DNA from: Planctomycetota bacterium
Lineage (GTDB): Bacteria > Planctomycetota > J058 > J103
Length of the DNA stretch: 64,000 bases
Assembly: GCA_026004615.1 (NCBI GenBank)
Contig: BPJM01000001.1
Span: 507,482-571,481, forward strand
Reading direction: 5' to 3'
The notes beneath the pieces were generated by a model. It was not told the origin of the DNA and searched no databases. It was given only the letters and a program-made list of their open reading frames with translations. Positions 1-8,820 of the stretch are shown here, one piece after another (the stretch's first letter is position 1; the number at the start of each line of letters is the position of its first letter). The position numbers were made by a program, and so were the translations under genes.

Positions 1-1
1 G

Positions 2-1381
2 GAGCTGGCGCGCCTGGCGCTCGCCGCGGGAGCCCATGACTACGTGGCGCTGCACACGCACGTCGGTCGCGAGGTGGTGCTCGCGCTGGGGCGGGCTGGG
101 GGCCGCCTGTATCACACCATGCGCGAGCAGCAGCGGCAGGCCGAGCTGCAGGAGGCCCTGCGCCGGGCGCAGGAGGAGCTGGGACGGCTGCGCGCGATCG
201 CGGTCACCGACTGGCTCACCGGGCTGTTCAACAAGCGCTATCTGCAGGAGCGGCTCATCGAGGAGGAGAACAAGGCGGCGCGCACCGGCGAGCCGGTCTC
301 CCTGCTCCTGCTCGATCTCGACCACTTCAAGACCATCAACGATACCTGGGGCCACCAGACCGGGGATCGCGTGCTGCGCGAGGTCGCGGTGGTGGTGCAG
401 CGCTGCCTGCGCAGCTACGACGTGCCCTGCCGCTATGGCGGTGAGGAGTTCGCGATCGTGCTGCCGGGCACGCCGATCGACAAGGCGGCGCGCGTCGCCG
501 AGCGGATGCGAGAGGCGCTCGCCCGGCATGCCTTCGAGGTGCAGGGCGAGCGGCTGCAGCTGACCGGCAGCTTCGGGGTGGCGGAGATGCCGTCTGCGCT
601 CGCCTCGACCCACGAGCAGCTGCTGCGGGCCGCCGACCGCGCGCTCTACCATGCGAAGTCCGGCGGCCGCAACCGGGTCGTCGCCGCTGCGCCCGGGCCG
701 TACCAGCCGGTGGCGGCCGCGCCGGAACTCGGCGAGCGGTTGCGCGAGGAGGAAGCGCAGGTGGCCCTGGCGCGGGTGGCGCAGCTGCGCGAGTCCATCC
801 GCAACCTGACCGCCGACACCGCCCAGACCTACCTGCAGGCCGTCGCCGCACTGGTGCGGCTCGCGGAACAGGACGAAGGCGGCGTGTTCGGCAGCTCGGA
901 GCGGGTCGCGGAGCTGGCGGTCGCAATCGCGCGCGAGCTCGGGCTCGGGCCGCCAGAGCAGGAGCGGATCCGGCGCGCGGGGCTGCTGCAGGAGCTGGGC
1001 ATGATCGCGATCGCACCGCTGGTGCGCCATCCGGGGCCGCTGAGCGCGCCCCAGGCGGAGCTGGTGCGCCAGCACCCGGCGCTGTCGCTGCGCATCGCCG
1101 ACACCGTCGCCTTCCTGGAGCAGGAGCGGAGCCTGATCCTGCACCACCACGAGCGGTTCGACGGGCAGGGCTATCCGCGCGGGCTGCGCGGAGAGGCGAT
1201 CCCGTTCGGGGCGCGGGTGCTCGCGGTCGCCGCCTCGTTCGTGGCCATGACGACCGACCGGCCCCACCGGCCGGCGCGCGAGCGGCAACAGGCGCTGCAG
1301 GAACTCGAGCGCCTGGCCGGCAGCTGGTACGATCCCAAGGTGGTGGCGGCGGCGCAGCGCGCGCTGCGCGCGAGCGGTTGA
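2..1381 (+). CDS. Response-regulator-like diguanylate cyclase with degenerate HD-GYP domain (5' end outside window)
   Basis: The reading frame is open from the first bases of the window, and its first residues (LALAAGAHDYV) look like the end of a receiver domain, so the gene starts upstream. A GGDEF domain follows. It has the active-site variant GGEEF (about 437-451) and an intact RxxD inhibitory site (RSYD) five residues before it, so c-di-GMP synthesis with product inhibition is expected. The C-terminal third is HD-GYP-like: it keeps HHHERFDGQGYP (about 1141-1176), but the metal-binding HD pair reads QE (LLQELG, about 981-998) and the later Asp of the usual DALT segment is missing. The phosphodiesterase half is therefore probably inactive and perhaps only binds ligand. 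The frame ends at TGA 1379-1381, converging on the next gene. The assignment to GGDEF is secure; the loss of phosphodiesterase function is inferred. Confidence 0.9.
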   Translation, partial: ELARLALAAGAHDYVALHTHVGREVVLALGRAGGRLYHTMREQQRQAELQEALRRAQEELGRLRAIAVTDWLTGLFNKRYLQERLIEEENKAARTGEPVSLLLLDLDHFKTINDTWGHQTGDRVLREVAVVVQRCLRSYDVPCRYGGEEFAIVLPGTPIDKAARVAERMREALARHAFEVQGERLQLTGSFGVAEMPSALASTHEQLLRAADRALYHAKSGGRNRVVAAAPGPYQPVAAAPELGERLREEEAQVALARVAQLRESIRNLTADTAQTYLQAVAALVRLAEQDEGGVFGSSERVAELAVAIARELGLGPPEQERIRRAGLLQELGMIAIAPLVRHPGPLSAPQAELVRQHPALSLRIADTVAFLEQERSLILHHHERFDGQGYPRGLRGEAIPFGARVLAVAASFVAMTTDRPHRPARERQQALQELERLAGSWYDPKVVAAAQRALRASG

Positions 1382-1406
1382 GCCGCGGGGCGCCGGGCCT
1401 CAGAAC

Positions 1407-2537
1407 TCAGTCGCCGAGTCCCATCCCCTCGCGTTCGAGCAGGTAGTCCTGAAGGGCGCGGTACACGTCGGCCGGCAGCGGGCCCGCCCCGCGCAGCGCG
1501 TGGAAGGCGTTCTCGCGGGCTGCCAGCTCTTCGCCGGGATCGGCGAGCACCCGCGCCAGCGCCCGCAGCGTGGCCGGCTCGCGCGCCCGCTGGCGGCCGA
1601 GCGCAAATGCGGCGGCGGCCCGCACCTGGGAGTCGGCACTGCTGAGGGCCTCGCGCAGCGCCGGCTCCACCTCCGGCCCGCCCCACTCTCCGAGCGCCAG
1701 CAGCGCTCGCCGCCGCACCTCCGGGTCCCGCGCCTGCGCCGCCAGCCGCTGGATCTCGGCCAGCACCGGCGCCGCCTGCTCCTGCGGGACATCGCTCGGC
1801 TCGTCGGGCAGGGCGTACAGTGCCCGCGCCTGCAGCGCCGCGTCGTCCCCTGCCTGGCGCAGGATCTCACCGACCACCGGCAGCGCCGCCGGAGTGCCCA
1901 GGTGATCGAGGATGGTGAGGGCCGCCGCGCGCTGGGCGGCGCTGCCCTGTTGCGCCAGCGCCAGCGCCGCCGCCTCGATCTCCGGGGTGTGGAGCTGGCC
2001 GAGCACGGCCGCCAGCGCGTCCAGTTCCTCCGCCGCGCCGCCCGCGCGCAGCCGCTCCAGCGCCTGCTCCAACAGGCTCGGGTTGCGCAGCAGCGCCTCG
2101 GTCACCAGCCCGCTCGCCTCGGCGCCAGCCTCGCGCACCACGCGCAGCAGCGCCTCCAGGTCGAGCCCGGCCAGCGCCTGCGGGTCCAGCGCCTCGCCGA
2201 GGTGGGAGGGCTCCTGGGCGTCTTGGTGTTCCGGGTCGGCCTCGGCAGCGGCCGCGCCCCCGTCCGGCGCCCCGCCGGCTGCCGGACCGGGCGGCTGGCT
2301 CGGGCGAGCGCGCACGAGCAGCTCCGGCCCCGACGACCCGCCGCCGGCAAGCCGCCCGCCGGGACCGGGCAGCCGCGGCTCGCCGCGAGCTGCGCCTGCT
2401 GCCCCCGCGGCCGGGGAGCCCGCAGGGCGGGAACGCTCCGGGCCGGCTGGCAGTCCCACCAGCGCCCCGGCGAAGAAACCCGCGAGGGCGGCGCCTGCGA
2501 GCGCCAGCACGAACCGCCCCCTGTCGCCCCCGCTCAC
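1407..2537 (-). CDS. HEAT-repeat protein with N-terminal membrane anchor
   Basis: The 376-residue product begins with a hydrophobic segment (FVLALAGAALAGFFAGALV) that could be a signal anchor. A Pro/Ala/Gly-rich stretch follows, then about 200 residues of alpha-helical HEAT/PBS-lyase-type repeats of the form ALxxLGxLxxPEIxxAALxLA. I chose the GTG at 2537 because it overlaps the TGA of the upstream lipoprotein gene (GTGA), which suggests translational coupling; an ATG at 2582 would overlap that gene by 49 nt. HEAT repeats mediate protein-protein contacts, and no catalytic motif is visible. A scaffolding role alongside the SH3b/murein endopeptidase lipoprotein is inferred from the coupling only. 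Confidence 0.75.
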   Translation of the reverse strand: MSGGDRGRFVLALAGAALAGFFAGALVGLPAGPERSRPAGSPAAGAAGAARGEPRLPGPGGRLAGGGSSGPELLVRARPSQPPGPAAGGAPDGGAAAAEADPEHQDAQEPSHLGEALDPQALAGLDLEALLRVVREAGAEASGLVTEALLRNPSLLEQALERLRAGGAAEELDALAAVLGQLHTPEIEAAALALAQQGSAAQRAAALTILDHLGTPAALPVVGEILRQAGDDAALQARALYALPDEPSDVPQEQAAPVLAEIQRLAAQARDPEVRRRALLALGEWGGPEVEPALREALSSADSQVRAAAAFALGRQRAREPATLRALARVLADPGEELAARENAFHALRGAGPLPADVYRALQDYLLEREGMGLGD

Positions 2538-4969
2538 CGCTCGACGACCCGCACGTGGAAGTGGTTGTCGTGGTTCTGCCACCAGCGCACCCGCCGCACG
2601 TGCGGGTCGTTGAACAGCACGAGCGTGACCGGCAGGTGGCGGTAATACAGGTCGATCAGTGCCTGCGTGCCAGCACGGCTGTAGGCGGACTGGTGGATGG
2701 TGACCGGCCCCTCGCCGGAGCGCTTGACCGGACGCACATCCGCGTCCACCCCCTTCTGGTGGCTGACGTGGCCGCTGATCGGGCCGCCGTTCTCCAGGCT
2801 CAGATCGCCCACCCCCATGCGCCCGTAGCCGCTGCCGGCCCAGTCGCTGCCGACCCGCAGGATGCCGTACACGAAGTAGTCACGGCCCCAGCGGCGCGCC
2901 GGCACGGCATAGGAATAGTACCCGCGGCCCGATGCCGGCATCTGCAGGAAGCCGCGCTGGCTGCGCGGCAGGTTCTGCGGGTTCGCACCGCTGCCGCTGC
3001 TGCCGCCCCCGCTCGCGACGGCCTGGTTGCCACCGGTGGCGAAGGCATCCGCGGCGGCGATGGTCTGCGCGGTCTGGCCCGCACTCGCCGCCGCCAGGTA
3101 GTTACCGTGCACCCAGGCGGTGCGCCCGTCGAAGCTGATCTGCCGCCAGCTGCCGCTGGAGCTCCGCACCACCACCACCGCGTGCTGCGGCAGCTGTCCG
3201 ATCCGGGCGTAGCTGGTACCCGGACCGCTGCGGACGTTGAGCAGGGAAGCCGTCACCCGCTGCACCGGCAGGCTGCTCGCCCGCAGATAGCTCCTGGAGA
3301 CCCAGCCCGGTCCGTTGTCGAACCAGATGCGGGCCCAGCTGCTGTTCTGCTGGAATGCGGCGTAGGTCTCGCCCTGATGCGCCAGCCCCAGCACCCGATG
3401 CGAGGTCCCGGGGCCCTCGCGCACGTTCAGCGCGCTGGCGGTGATCTCGTAGGCGATGAGCGTCGCGCTGCTGCCGCTGGTGCCGCTGGTGCCGCCCGCG
3501 CTGCTGCCGCCGCTGGAGCCGCCGCCGTTGCCGCTGGAGCTGCCGGCGTTGCCGCCGCTGGAGCCCGAGCCCGTGCCGTCGGCGGCGGCGACCGTCGCCG
3601 CCCAGGAGCCGCTGCCGGGTGCGGCCAGATAGCCGGAGTGCACCCACGCGGTGCGGCCGTCGAACGAGGTGCGCGTCCAGTCGCCACTGCTGCCGGTTCG
3701 CACCCGCAGCGAGTTCCGCACGAGCTGCCCGATGACCGGATGCGAGGTGCCCGCTCCGGCCCGCACGTTCAACACGCTCGCGGTCACCACCAGCACCGGC
3801 TGGTTGACCTCGCGCACGTAGTTCTCGTGCACCCAGCCGGCGCGCTCGCTGAACCAGATGCGCCTCCACTCGCCGCTCACGTCGAAGGCGGCGTAGACCT
3901 CCCCCGCGTGCGCGATGCCCAGCACCGCATGCTGGGTGCCGGGACCGGCGCGCACGTTCAGCGCCGAGGCAGTCACCTCCAGCGCCCGCAGCTGCGAACC
4001 GCCGGCATTGCCGGTATGACCTGCCCCGGCGCCGCTGCCGCCCGCCGGCCGCTGGTAGGCGTTGGCGGCGGCGATGGTGGCCGCCAGATCGGCTGCCCGC
4101 GGGGCACGCAGGTACTGGCTGGCACACCAGCCCTCACGACCCGCGAACCAGGTGCGGGTCCAGCTGCCGCTGGTGCCGATCTGCACGCGCAGCGAGTGCT
4201 GCACCAGCTCGCCCAGGCGCTGGTAGCTGGTGCCGGGTCCCGTGCGCACATTCAGCCGGGTCGCCGTCACGACCACGACCGGGTGGCTGGTCGTGCGGGT
4301 ATGGCTCGCGCTGACCCAGCCCGGTCCGTCGTCGAACCAGATCCGCTTCCAGCCGCCCTGGCTCTCGAAGGCGGCGTAGACCTCGCCGCGATGGATGACC
4401 TCGATCACCGGGTGGCTCGTGCCCGGTCCCTGGCGCACATTCAGCGCCTGCGCGGTGACCTCGATCGCCTCGAAGCCGGACCCGCTCGTGCTGCCGGCAC
4501 CGGAGCCACCACCGGCGGTGTTGCCGGCGCCCGTGCCAGTGCCGCTGGCGCTGCCGCCACTGCCGGCACCGCTGCCGCTCCCGGTGCTTCCCGTCGAGCC
4601 GCCACTGCCGGCACCGCTGCCCGCCGAGCCGGCGCTCGTGCCCGCACCCGTACCGGTTGCTGTCCCCGCGCCCGAGCCGCCGCCGACCAGCCCCCCACCG
4701 CTCGTGCTGCCGCCGCTGCTACCGCCGGCGCTGCCCCCGCTGGAGCCGCCGCTGCTCGCGCCGCCGGAGCCGCCCGCGGTTGCGCCGCCTGCCCCGCCGA
4801 GGCTGGAGCCGCCCGTGCCGCCCAGCGGCGCGCCACCGCTGGTGCCCCCGGAGCTGGCGCCGCCGGAGGAGTTCTGGCTCGTGCGCGAGGCGCCACCACC
4901 CTCGCATGCGGTGATGGCCAGGGGCAGGCACAGCGCGGCGAGCAGGGCGAGGGCGGCACGAACCGACAT
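2534..4969 (-). CDS. Lipoprotein with six SH3b domains and C-terminal M74-type murein endopeptidase (MepA-like)
   Basis: The 811-residue product starts at ATG 4969, preceded by a GGAGGG ribosome site. A lipoprotein signal ends in ITAC, followed by a Gly/Ser/Thr-rich linker of about 150 residues. Next come three pairs of bacterial SH3 domains, each starting with a variant of LNVRxGPGTS and separated by further Gly/Ser linkers. The last 130 residues match penicillin-insensitive murein endopeptidases of the MepA/M74 group: SHQKGVDADVR supplies the HxxxxxxD zinc ligands and NHDNHFHVR the C-terminal histidine. In that family zinc-dependent cleavage of D-Ala-mDAP cross-links is established. The SH3b array probably tethers the enzyme to the cell wall. 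MepA itself has no SH3b domains, so the architecture is unusual. The downstream HEAT gene is coupled by GTGA. Confidence 0.85.
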   Translation of the reverse strand: MSVRAALALLAALCLPLAITACEGGGASRTSQNSSGGASSGGTSGGAPLGGTGGSSLGGAGGATAGGSGGASSGGSSGGSAGGSSGGSTSGGGLVGGGSGAGTATGTGAGTSAGSAGSGAGSGGSTGSTGSGSGAGSGGSASGTGTGAGNTAGGGSGAGSTSGSGFEAIEVTAQALNVRQGPGTSHPVIEVIHRGEVYAAFESQGGWKRIWFDDGPGWVSASHTRTTSHPVVVVTATRLNVRTGPGTSYQRLGELVQHSLRVQIGTSGSWTRTWFAGREGWCASQYLRAPRAADLAATIAAANAYQRPAGGSGAGAGHTGNAGGSQLRALEVTASALNVRAGPGTQHAVLGIAHAGEVYAAFDVSGEWRRIWFSERAGWVHENYVREVNQPVLVVTASVLNVRAGAGTSHPVIGQLVRNSLRVRTGSSGDWTRTSFDGRTAWVHSGYLAAPGSGSWAATVAAADGTGSGSSGGNAGSSSGNGGGSSGGSSAGGTSGTSGSSATLIAYEITASALNVREGPGTSHRVLGLAHQGETYAAFQQNSSWARIWFDNGPGWVSRSYLRASSLPVQRVTASLLNVRSGPGTSYARIGQLPQHAVVVVRSSSGSWRQISFDGRTAWVHGNYLAAASAGQTAQTIAAADAFATGGNQAVASGGGSSGSGANPQNLPRSQRGFLQMPASGRGYYSYAVPARRWGRDYFVYGILRVGSDWAGSGYGRMGVGDLSLENGGPISGHVSHQKGVDADVRPVKRSGEGPVTIHQSAYSRAGTQALIDLYYRHLPVTLVLFNDPHVRRVRWWQNHDNHFHVRVVER

Positions 4970-5299
4970 GATGCGAATCCCTCCAGCTAGCGTCTCCGGC
5001 AGGTGGCGGCCGTTTCCGATGTAGCCCGGCGCGGCCGGACGCCGTGCACATCTCGGACCCAGCCGCGACGTACACCGCAACCCAAGGACTCCGTGGGAAA
5101 ACGGCCACGCTGTCGCACTGCGTCAGAAACGCACCGCCCACCGCTGCGGAGCGGGATCGTGACAGGCGCGGCCCAGGTGCGTTTCGCCGCCCGTCGTCCA
5201 TCGTCTCCCCGCCGCGCCCCGCAGAGCAGTTGACCCGGGAGCGTGCGGGCGCTCTTCTGTGGACCTGCGGGTGCAGGTCAGCGGTGGAGGCGGTGGGGG
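4970..5299. promoter_or_regulatory. Divergent intergenic region between SH3b lipoprotein and amidase genes
   Basis: These 330 nt separate divergently read genes and contain no convincing coding region. On the + strand a TTGACC (5230-5235) lies 17 nt before TCTTCT (5253-5258). This is a weak sigma-70-like promoter that would give a leader of about 35 nt for the amidase start at 5300. For the minus-strand lipoprotein I see the GGAGGG ribosome site just above 4969 but no clear promoter hexamers. Confidence 0.35.
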
Positions 5300-6667
5300 A
5301 TGCGCGGGGTGGGTCACAACGTCATGTCCCCGGTAGCGCACGGGCACCGCCGGCGAGCCCGCGGGCGGGGGTTCGGCTGGGCCGGGCTGCTCGCAGTCTG
5401 CGCAGCGTGTGGCAGCACCCGGGCTCCGCTCGTGATCGAGCCCGCGCACTCCGGCTCGAGCGCGGCGGCGCCGGCGATCGGCACGCGGCTGGAGCGGCGC
5501 GGCCAGGAGCTGATCGCGTGCGGGCAGCTGTTTCACGCCGGCACGCCGGTGATCACCTGGCTCGATCCGGGCGGCTTCGACGCCTACCGGCCCCACCGCA
5601 CCACCGACGCGGACGCGCCCCTGCCGCTGCGTCCGGCTCCGGGGTGCGACACCCCGTCACGGCTCGGTGCCGGCCGCGCGGTCGCGGAACCAGGGGGTAG
5701 CCGCGTGCCGCCCCCCACCGCCTGGGACCTGGACCTGCTCCGCCGCCAGGTCACGCAGGTGGTGCTCCACTACGACGCCGCCTGGACCTCGGCCAACTGC
5801 TTTCGCGTGCTGCACGACGTACGCGGGTTGAGCGTGCACCTGTTGATCGACCTGGACGGCACGGTCTACCAGAGCTGCGACCTGAAGGAGCGCGCGCGCC
5901 ATGCGGGGCCGGCCAACGATCGCTCGATCGGGATCGAGATCGCGCACCCCGGGCCGCTGGACGGCCAGCCACAGCTACGCGCGGCCTATCGGCGCGACGC
6001 GGATGGACCCTGGCTGGAGGTGCCCGCGCGGTTCGGCAGGTCACGCACAGCCGGCTTCGTGCCTCGTCCGGCCCGTCCCGAGCCGATCGCCGGGGAGATC
6101 CACGGCCAGCGCGTGTCCATGTACGACTTCACCGAGGAGCAGTACCGCGCGCTGGCGAGGGTGCTGGCGGCACTGCACCGGATCTGCCCCCAGGTGCGGC
6201 TGGAGGCGCCGCGCGGTCCGGATGGCGAGGTGCTGCGGCGCGCGCTCTCGGCCGAGGAGCTGGCCTCGTTCCGCGGCGTGCTGGGCCACTGGCACGTCAC
6301 CGCCCGCAAGCTCGATCCCGGGCCCGCCTTCGACTGGGAGCGGGTGCTCGCCGAGGCACGCCGCCACGCGGCCGCTCGTGCGCTGTCCGCGCGCGAGGCC
6401 GAACGGTCTCGCCCCTCAGCCGGCGCGGCAGAGATACCCCACGTCCTGGCCGCAGCGCCGGGGCGTGCCCGGATGCAGGCCGGCGGCGGCCAGCGCAGCG
6501 GCGAAGGAGGGGTCGTGGCTGCGGGCGAGCACCGTCACGACGAACCACCCCCCGGGCACGAGCACCCGCCGGATCTCGGCGAGCGCGACCGCGTCGGGCA
6601 CGCCGGGCACCAGCCTCAGCGCAGTGAAGGCGAGCACGGCGCCGAAACAGCGCCCCCGGAACGGTAG
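5300..6667 (+). CDS. N-acetylmuramoyl-L-alanine amidase (Amidase_2 / AmiD type), probable lipoprotein
   Basis: ATG 5300 has a GGAGG nine nt upstream; ATG 5324 is an alternative. A basic N-terminus and hydrophobic stretch end in AVCAAC, a poor but possible lipobox. The amidase_2 fold is shown by VVLHYDA (first zinc His), RARHAG (second His), NDRSIGIEI, and GHWHVTARKLDPGPAFDW with the third ligand Asp in KLDPGP. Family members cleave the MurNAc-L-Ala amide bond of peptidoglycan and anhydro-muropeptides, often from the periplasmic side. Recognisable homology ends near 6400. The frame then runs a further 250 nt, antisense through the convergent methyltransferase gene, so either the tail is spurious and a stop was lost, or the genes really overlap tail to tail. 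It belongs with the other wall-recycling genes in the window (murQ, anmK, MepA-like). Confidence 0.8.
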   Translation: MRGVGHNVMSPVAHGHRRRARGRGFGWAGLLAVCAACGSTRAPLVIEPAHSGSSAAAPAIGTRLERRGQELIACGQLFHAGTPVITWLDPGGFDAYRPHRTTDADAPLPLRPAPGCDTPSRLGAGRAVAEPGGSRVPPPTAWDLDLLRRQVTQVVLHYDAAWTSANCFRVLHDVRGLSVHLLIDLDGTVYQSCDLKERARHAGPANDRSIGIEIAHPGPLDGQPQLRAAYRRDADGPWLEVPARFGRSRTAGFVPRPARPEPIAGEIHGQRVSMYDFTEEQYRALARVLAALHRICPQVRLEAPRGPDGEVLRRALSAEELASFRGVLGHWHVTARKLDPGPAFDWERVLAEARRHAAARALSAREAERSRPSAGAAEIPHVLAAAPGRARMQAGGGQRSGEGGVVAAGEHRHDEPPPGHEHPPDLGERDRVGHAGHQPQRSEGEHGAETAPPER

Positions 6668-6976
6668 CTGCTCGAGGTCGCCCTGCACCAGGCCTGCTCC
6701 GGCGGCTGCTCGGCTGCGGGCGCGGGCCAGCATGGCCGCAGAGAGGTCCAGCCCGACGAGCCGCGGGGCGAGCAGTCCCGCCTCTTCGCGCAGCCATGCC
6801 GCGAGCAGCCCCGTGCCGCAGCCCAGATCGAGCACCCGCTCCCGCGCCAGCACCGCCGCCAGGCGCTCCGCCCGCTCGCCGAGCATGGCCCGGTATTTTT
6901 CCCGCTGCAGCCGCTCGAAGTCCTGATCGTAGCGGGCGGCGCTGCGGTCGTAGCTCTCGCGCAGGATCCGCTTCAT
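6416..6976 (-). CDS. Class I SAM-dependent methyltransferase
   Basis: The 186-residue product shows the class I methyltransferase order: motif I VLDLGCGTG, motif II LVGLDLS, a post-II acidic segment (VQGDLEQLPF), and LVPGGWFVV near the C-terminus. It resembles the UbiE/BioC-like Methyltransf_11 group, but no substrate can be named. It reads divergently from the SDR gene at 7033 and converges on the amidase gene, which overlaps it on the opposite strand. Conservation of all motifs makes this frame the genuine coding strand in the overlap. Confidence 0.82.
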   Translation of the reverse strand: MKRILRESYDRSAARYDQDFERLQREKYRAMLGERAERLAAVLARERVLDLGCGTGLLAAWLREEAGLLAPRLVGLDLSAAMLARARSRAAAGAGLVQGDLEQLPFRGRCFGAVLAFTALRLVPGVPDAVALAEIRRVLVPGGWFVVTVLARSHDPSFAAALAAAGLHPGTPRRCGQDVGYLCRAG

Positions 6977-6997
6977 CCAGGCGACCGGCCTCCGCGC

Positions 6998-7032
6998 TTG
7001 ACATCGGCGACGCCCGGTCTACCCTGCGCGCC
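6998..7032 (+). promoter_or_regulatory. Sigma-70-like promoter immediately before SDR start
   Basis: A perfect TTGACA at 6998-7003 is followed after 16 nt by TACCCT at 7020-7025. The predicted start of transcription is about 7032, one nt before ATG 7033, and no Shine-Dalgarno sequence fits, so the mRNA would be leaderless. Confidence 0.5.
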
Positions 7033-7821
7033 ATGAGCGCGCAACCCTGCCGCACGCTGTTGACCGGCGCCTCCAGCGGCATCGGCCGCGGGCTTGCGCT
7101 CGCGCTCGCACGCCGCGGCGACCGGCTGGCGCTGCTGGCGCGGCGGGCCGAGGCGCTGCGCGAGGTCGCCGCCCAGGCCCGCGCGCAACACCCGCAGGGG
7201 GAAGAGCCCCTGGTGCTGCCCGCGGACGTGTGCGACCGCGCGGCGGTGCGCGCGGCGGTCGCACAGGCGCTGGAGCGGCTGGGTGGCCTGGAGCTGGTGA
7301 TCCTGAACGCCGGGGTGGGCGATCCGCTCCGGGTCGAGCGGTTCGACGACGAGCGGGCCGCGCGCGTCATCGAAATCAACCTGATCGGCAACCTCTATGT
7401 CCTGGGCGCGGCGTTGCCGCCCATGCTCGAGCGCCGCACGGGGCACCTCGTCGGGATCTCGAGCCTGGCCGGCTGGCGGGGGCTGCCCGGTTCGGGATCG
7501 TACTCCGCCTCCAAGGCCGGCTTCAGCGTGCTGTTGGAGAGCCTGCGGGTCGATCTGCGGCGGTACGGCATCGCGGTGACCACCGTCGAGCCCGGGTTCG
7601 TGCGCACCCCGCTGACGGAACGCAACCGCCACCCGATGCCCTTTCTCATGGAGCTGGAGCCTGCGGTGGCGCGCATCGTACGCGGCATCGAGCGGCGGCG
7701 GCGCTACGTGCGCTTTCCCTGGCCGCTGGTGCTGGCGACGCACCTGGTCCGCGCGCTGCCGGGCTGGCTCTATGACGCGCTCGCCGCGCGCCTTCCGCGC
7801 TCCGCCAAAGCGGAGCGATAG
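7033..7821 (+). CDS. Short-chain dehydrogenase/reductase (SDR)
   Basis: The 262-residue product is a classical SDR. It has the NAD(P)-binding TGASSGIG at residues 10-17, a NAG motif (ILNAGVG), the catalytic Ser in GISSLAG and the YSASK Tyr/Lys pair. A basic residue follows the glycine motif (LLARRAEAL), which favours NADP. The C-terminus is hydrophobic and basic (PWPLVLATHLVRALPGWLY), as in membrane-associated lipid or steroid SDRs. ATG 7033 was chosen because homology starts six residues later and the promoter lies directly in front. The substrate is unknown. It converges on the phosphatidate phosphatase gene. Confidence 0.88.
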   Translation: MSAQPCRTLLTGASSGIGRGLALALARRGDRLALLARRAEALREVAAQARAQHPQGEEPLVLPADVCDRAAVRAAVAQALERLGGLELVILNAGVGDPLRVERFDDERAARVIEINLIGNLYVLGAALPPMLERRTGHLVGISSLAGWRGLPGSGSYSASKAGFSVLLESLRVDLRRYGIAVTTVEPGFVRTPLTERNRHPMPFLMELEPAVARIVRGIERRRRYVRFPWPLVLATHLVRALPGWLYDALAARLPRSAKAER

Positions 7822-7869
7822 GCGCACGCCGAGGCCTGGCGCGATCGATCCTCGCGCGGCGCGGCCGGC

Positions 7870-8772
7870 TCAGAACCGGCTCGCCCAGCCGAGCACGCCG
7901 GCGTGGGCGCCAGCGTGCACCGCGGCCCGCAGCGCGTCCCAGTGCTCGTAGACGCCCTCGGCCCCGGGGAACCGGGAAGGGTCGCGGGCGAAGATGAATG
8001 CCGGGACCTGATTGCGCTGGTAGGCGGCCAGGTCGGTCTCGCGGTCGCCAAAGGCGACCGCCACGTCGAAGCGGGCCTTGAGCGCGGCGATCACCCCGGC
8101 CTTGTACGCCGTCGGATCCCGCCCCAAGCCCAGGCCGTCGGAGACGAACAGCGCCCCCGGCGGAAAGCGCCAGTGGGCGAGCCAGCGGCGGGTCGCCCCG
8201 GTGAAGTAGTCATCGCGCGCGGTCAGATACACCACTGCGGCGTCGGCGGCCAGCGCCTGCAGGCCCGCGACCGCCCCCTGCACCGGAGGGGCGCTGCCGG
8301 TCGCGCCCAGCACGACCCCGAGGAGCCCCCACTGCCCGCCGTCGTAGATGGTGTGGTCGATGTCGGTCACCACCACGCGGGCGCCGGGCGGCAGCACCCC
8401 GAGGTACAGATACGCCCAGTCGCTCCAGTGGCGCTGCCCGCTCCGCAGCCGGGCGGCCACCCAGTGGTGGCCCGGCACGGCGGGGGCGGAGGCGAGCAGA
8501 TCGGCGTAGCCGTCGCCGGCCGAGCGCGCGCTGCCCAGCCGCTGCCAGCCGCCGTGCGCCCGATCGAAGAGATAGAATTCCACTTCCAGACCGTGCATGT
8601 CCCAGCGGATCAGCCGGAAGCGCTCGGCCTTGAAGCGAAGTCGCACCGCCTCACCTGGCGTCGCGACGAGATCGTAGCCGGTGAGCAGCACCCTGCCGGC
8701 GTGGGCCGGTGCGGCAGCTGCGCCGAGCAGCACTGCCAGCGCGAGCGCCTGTGCCAGGAGCCTCCTCCGCAT
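7870..8772 (-). CDS. Secreted phosphatidate phosphatase, APP1/lipin (LNS2) type
   Basis: The 300-residue product begins with a cleavable signal (MRRRLLAQALALAVLLGAAA...AHA). The C-terminal half is a HAD-fold LNS2/APP1 catalytic domain: VVVTDIDHTIYD carries the DxDxT nucleophile motif, VVYLTARDD supplies the second motif, and FGDRETDLAAY the acidic third motif. Members of the group dephosphorylate phosphatidic acid to diacylglycerol. ATG 8772 has GGAGGAG eight nt upstream, and the gene lies 48 nt after the phospholipase-D-like gene, so the two are probably co-transcribed. Together they could turn phospholipid into phosphatidic acid and then diacylglycerol outside the inner membrane. That pathway is inferred from families and adjacency. 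Confidence 0.82.
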   Translation of the reverse strand: MRRRLLAQALALAVLLGAAAAPAHAGRVLLTGYDLVATPGEAVRLRFKAERFRLIRWDMHGLEVEFYLFDRAHGGWQRLGSARSAGDGYADLLASAPAVPGHHWVAARLRSGQRHWSDWAYLYLGVLPPGARVVVTDIDHTIYDGGQWGLLGVVLGATGSAPPVQGAVAGLQALAADAAVVYLTARDDYFTGATRRWLAHWRFPPGALFVSDGLGLGRDPTAYKAGVIAALKARFDVAVAFGDRETDLAAYQRNQVPAFIFARDPSRFPGAEGVYEHWDALRAAVHAGAHAGVLGWASRF

Positions 8773-8820
8773 CTCGACCGCTCCTCCGATCGCCGCTTGC
8801 CCGCCGGGGACCGCCCCCGC

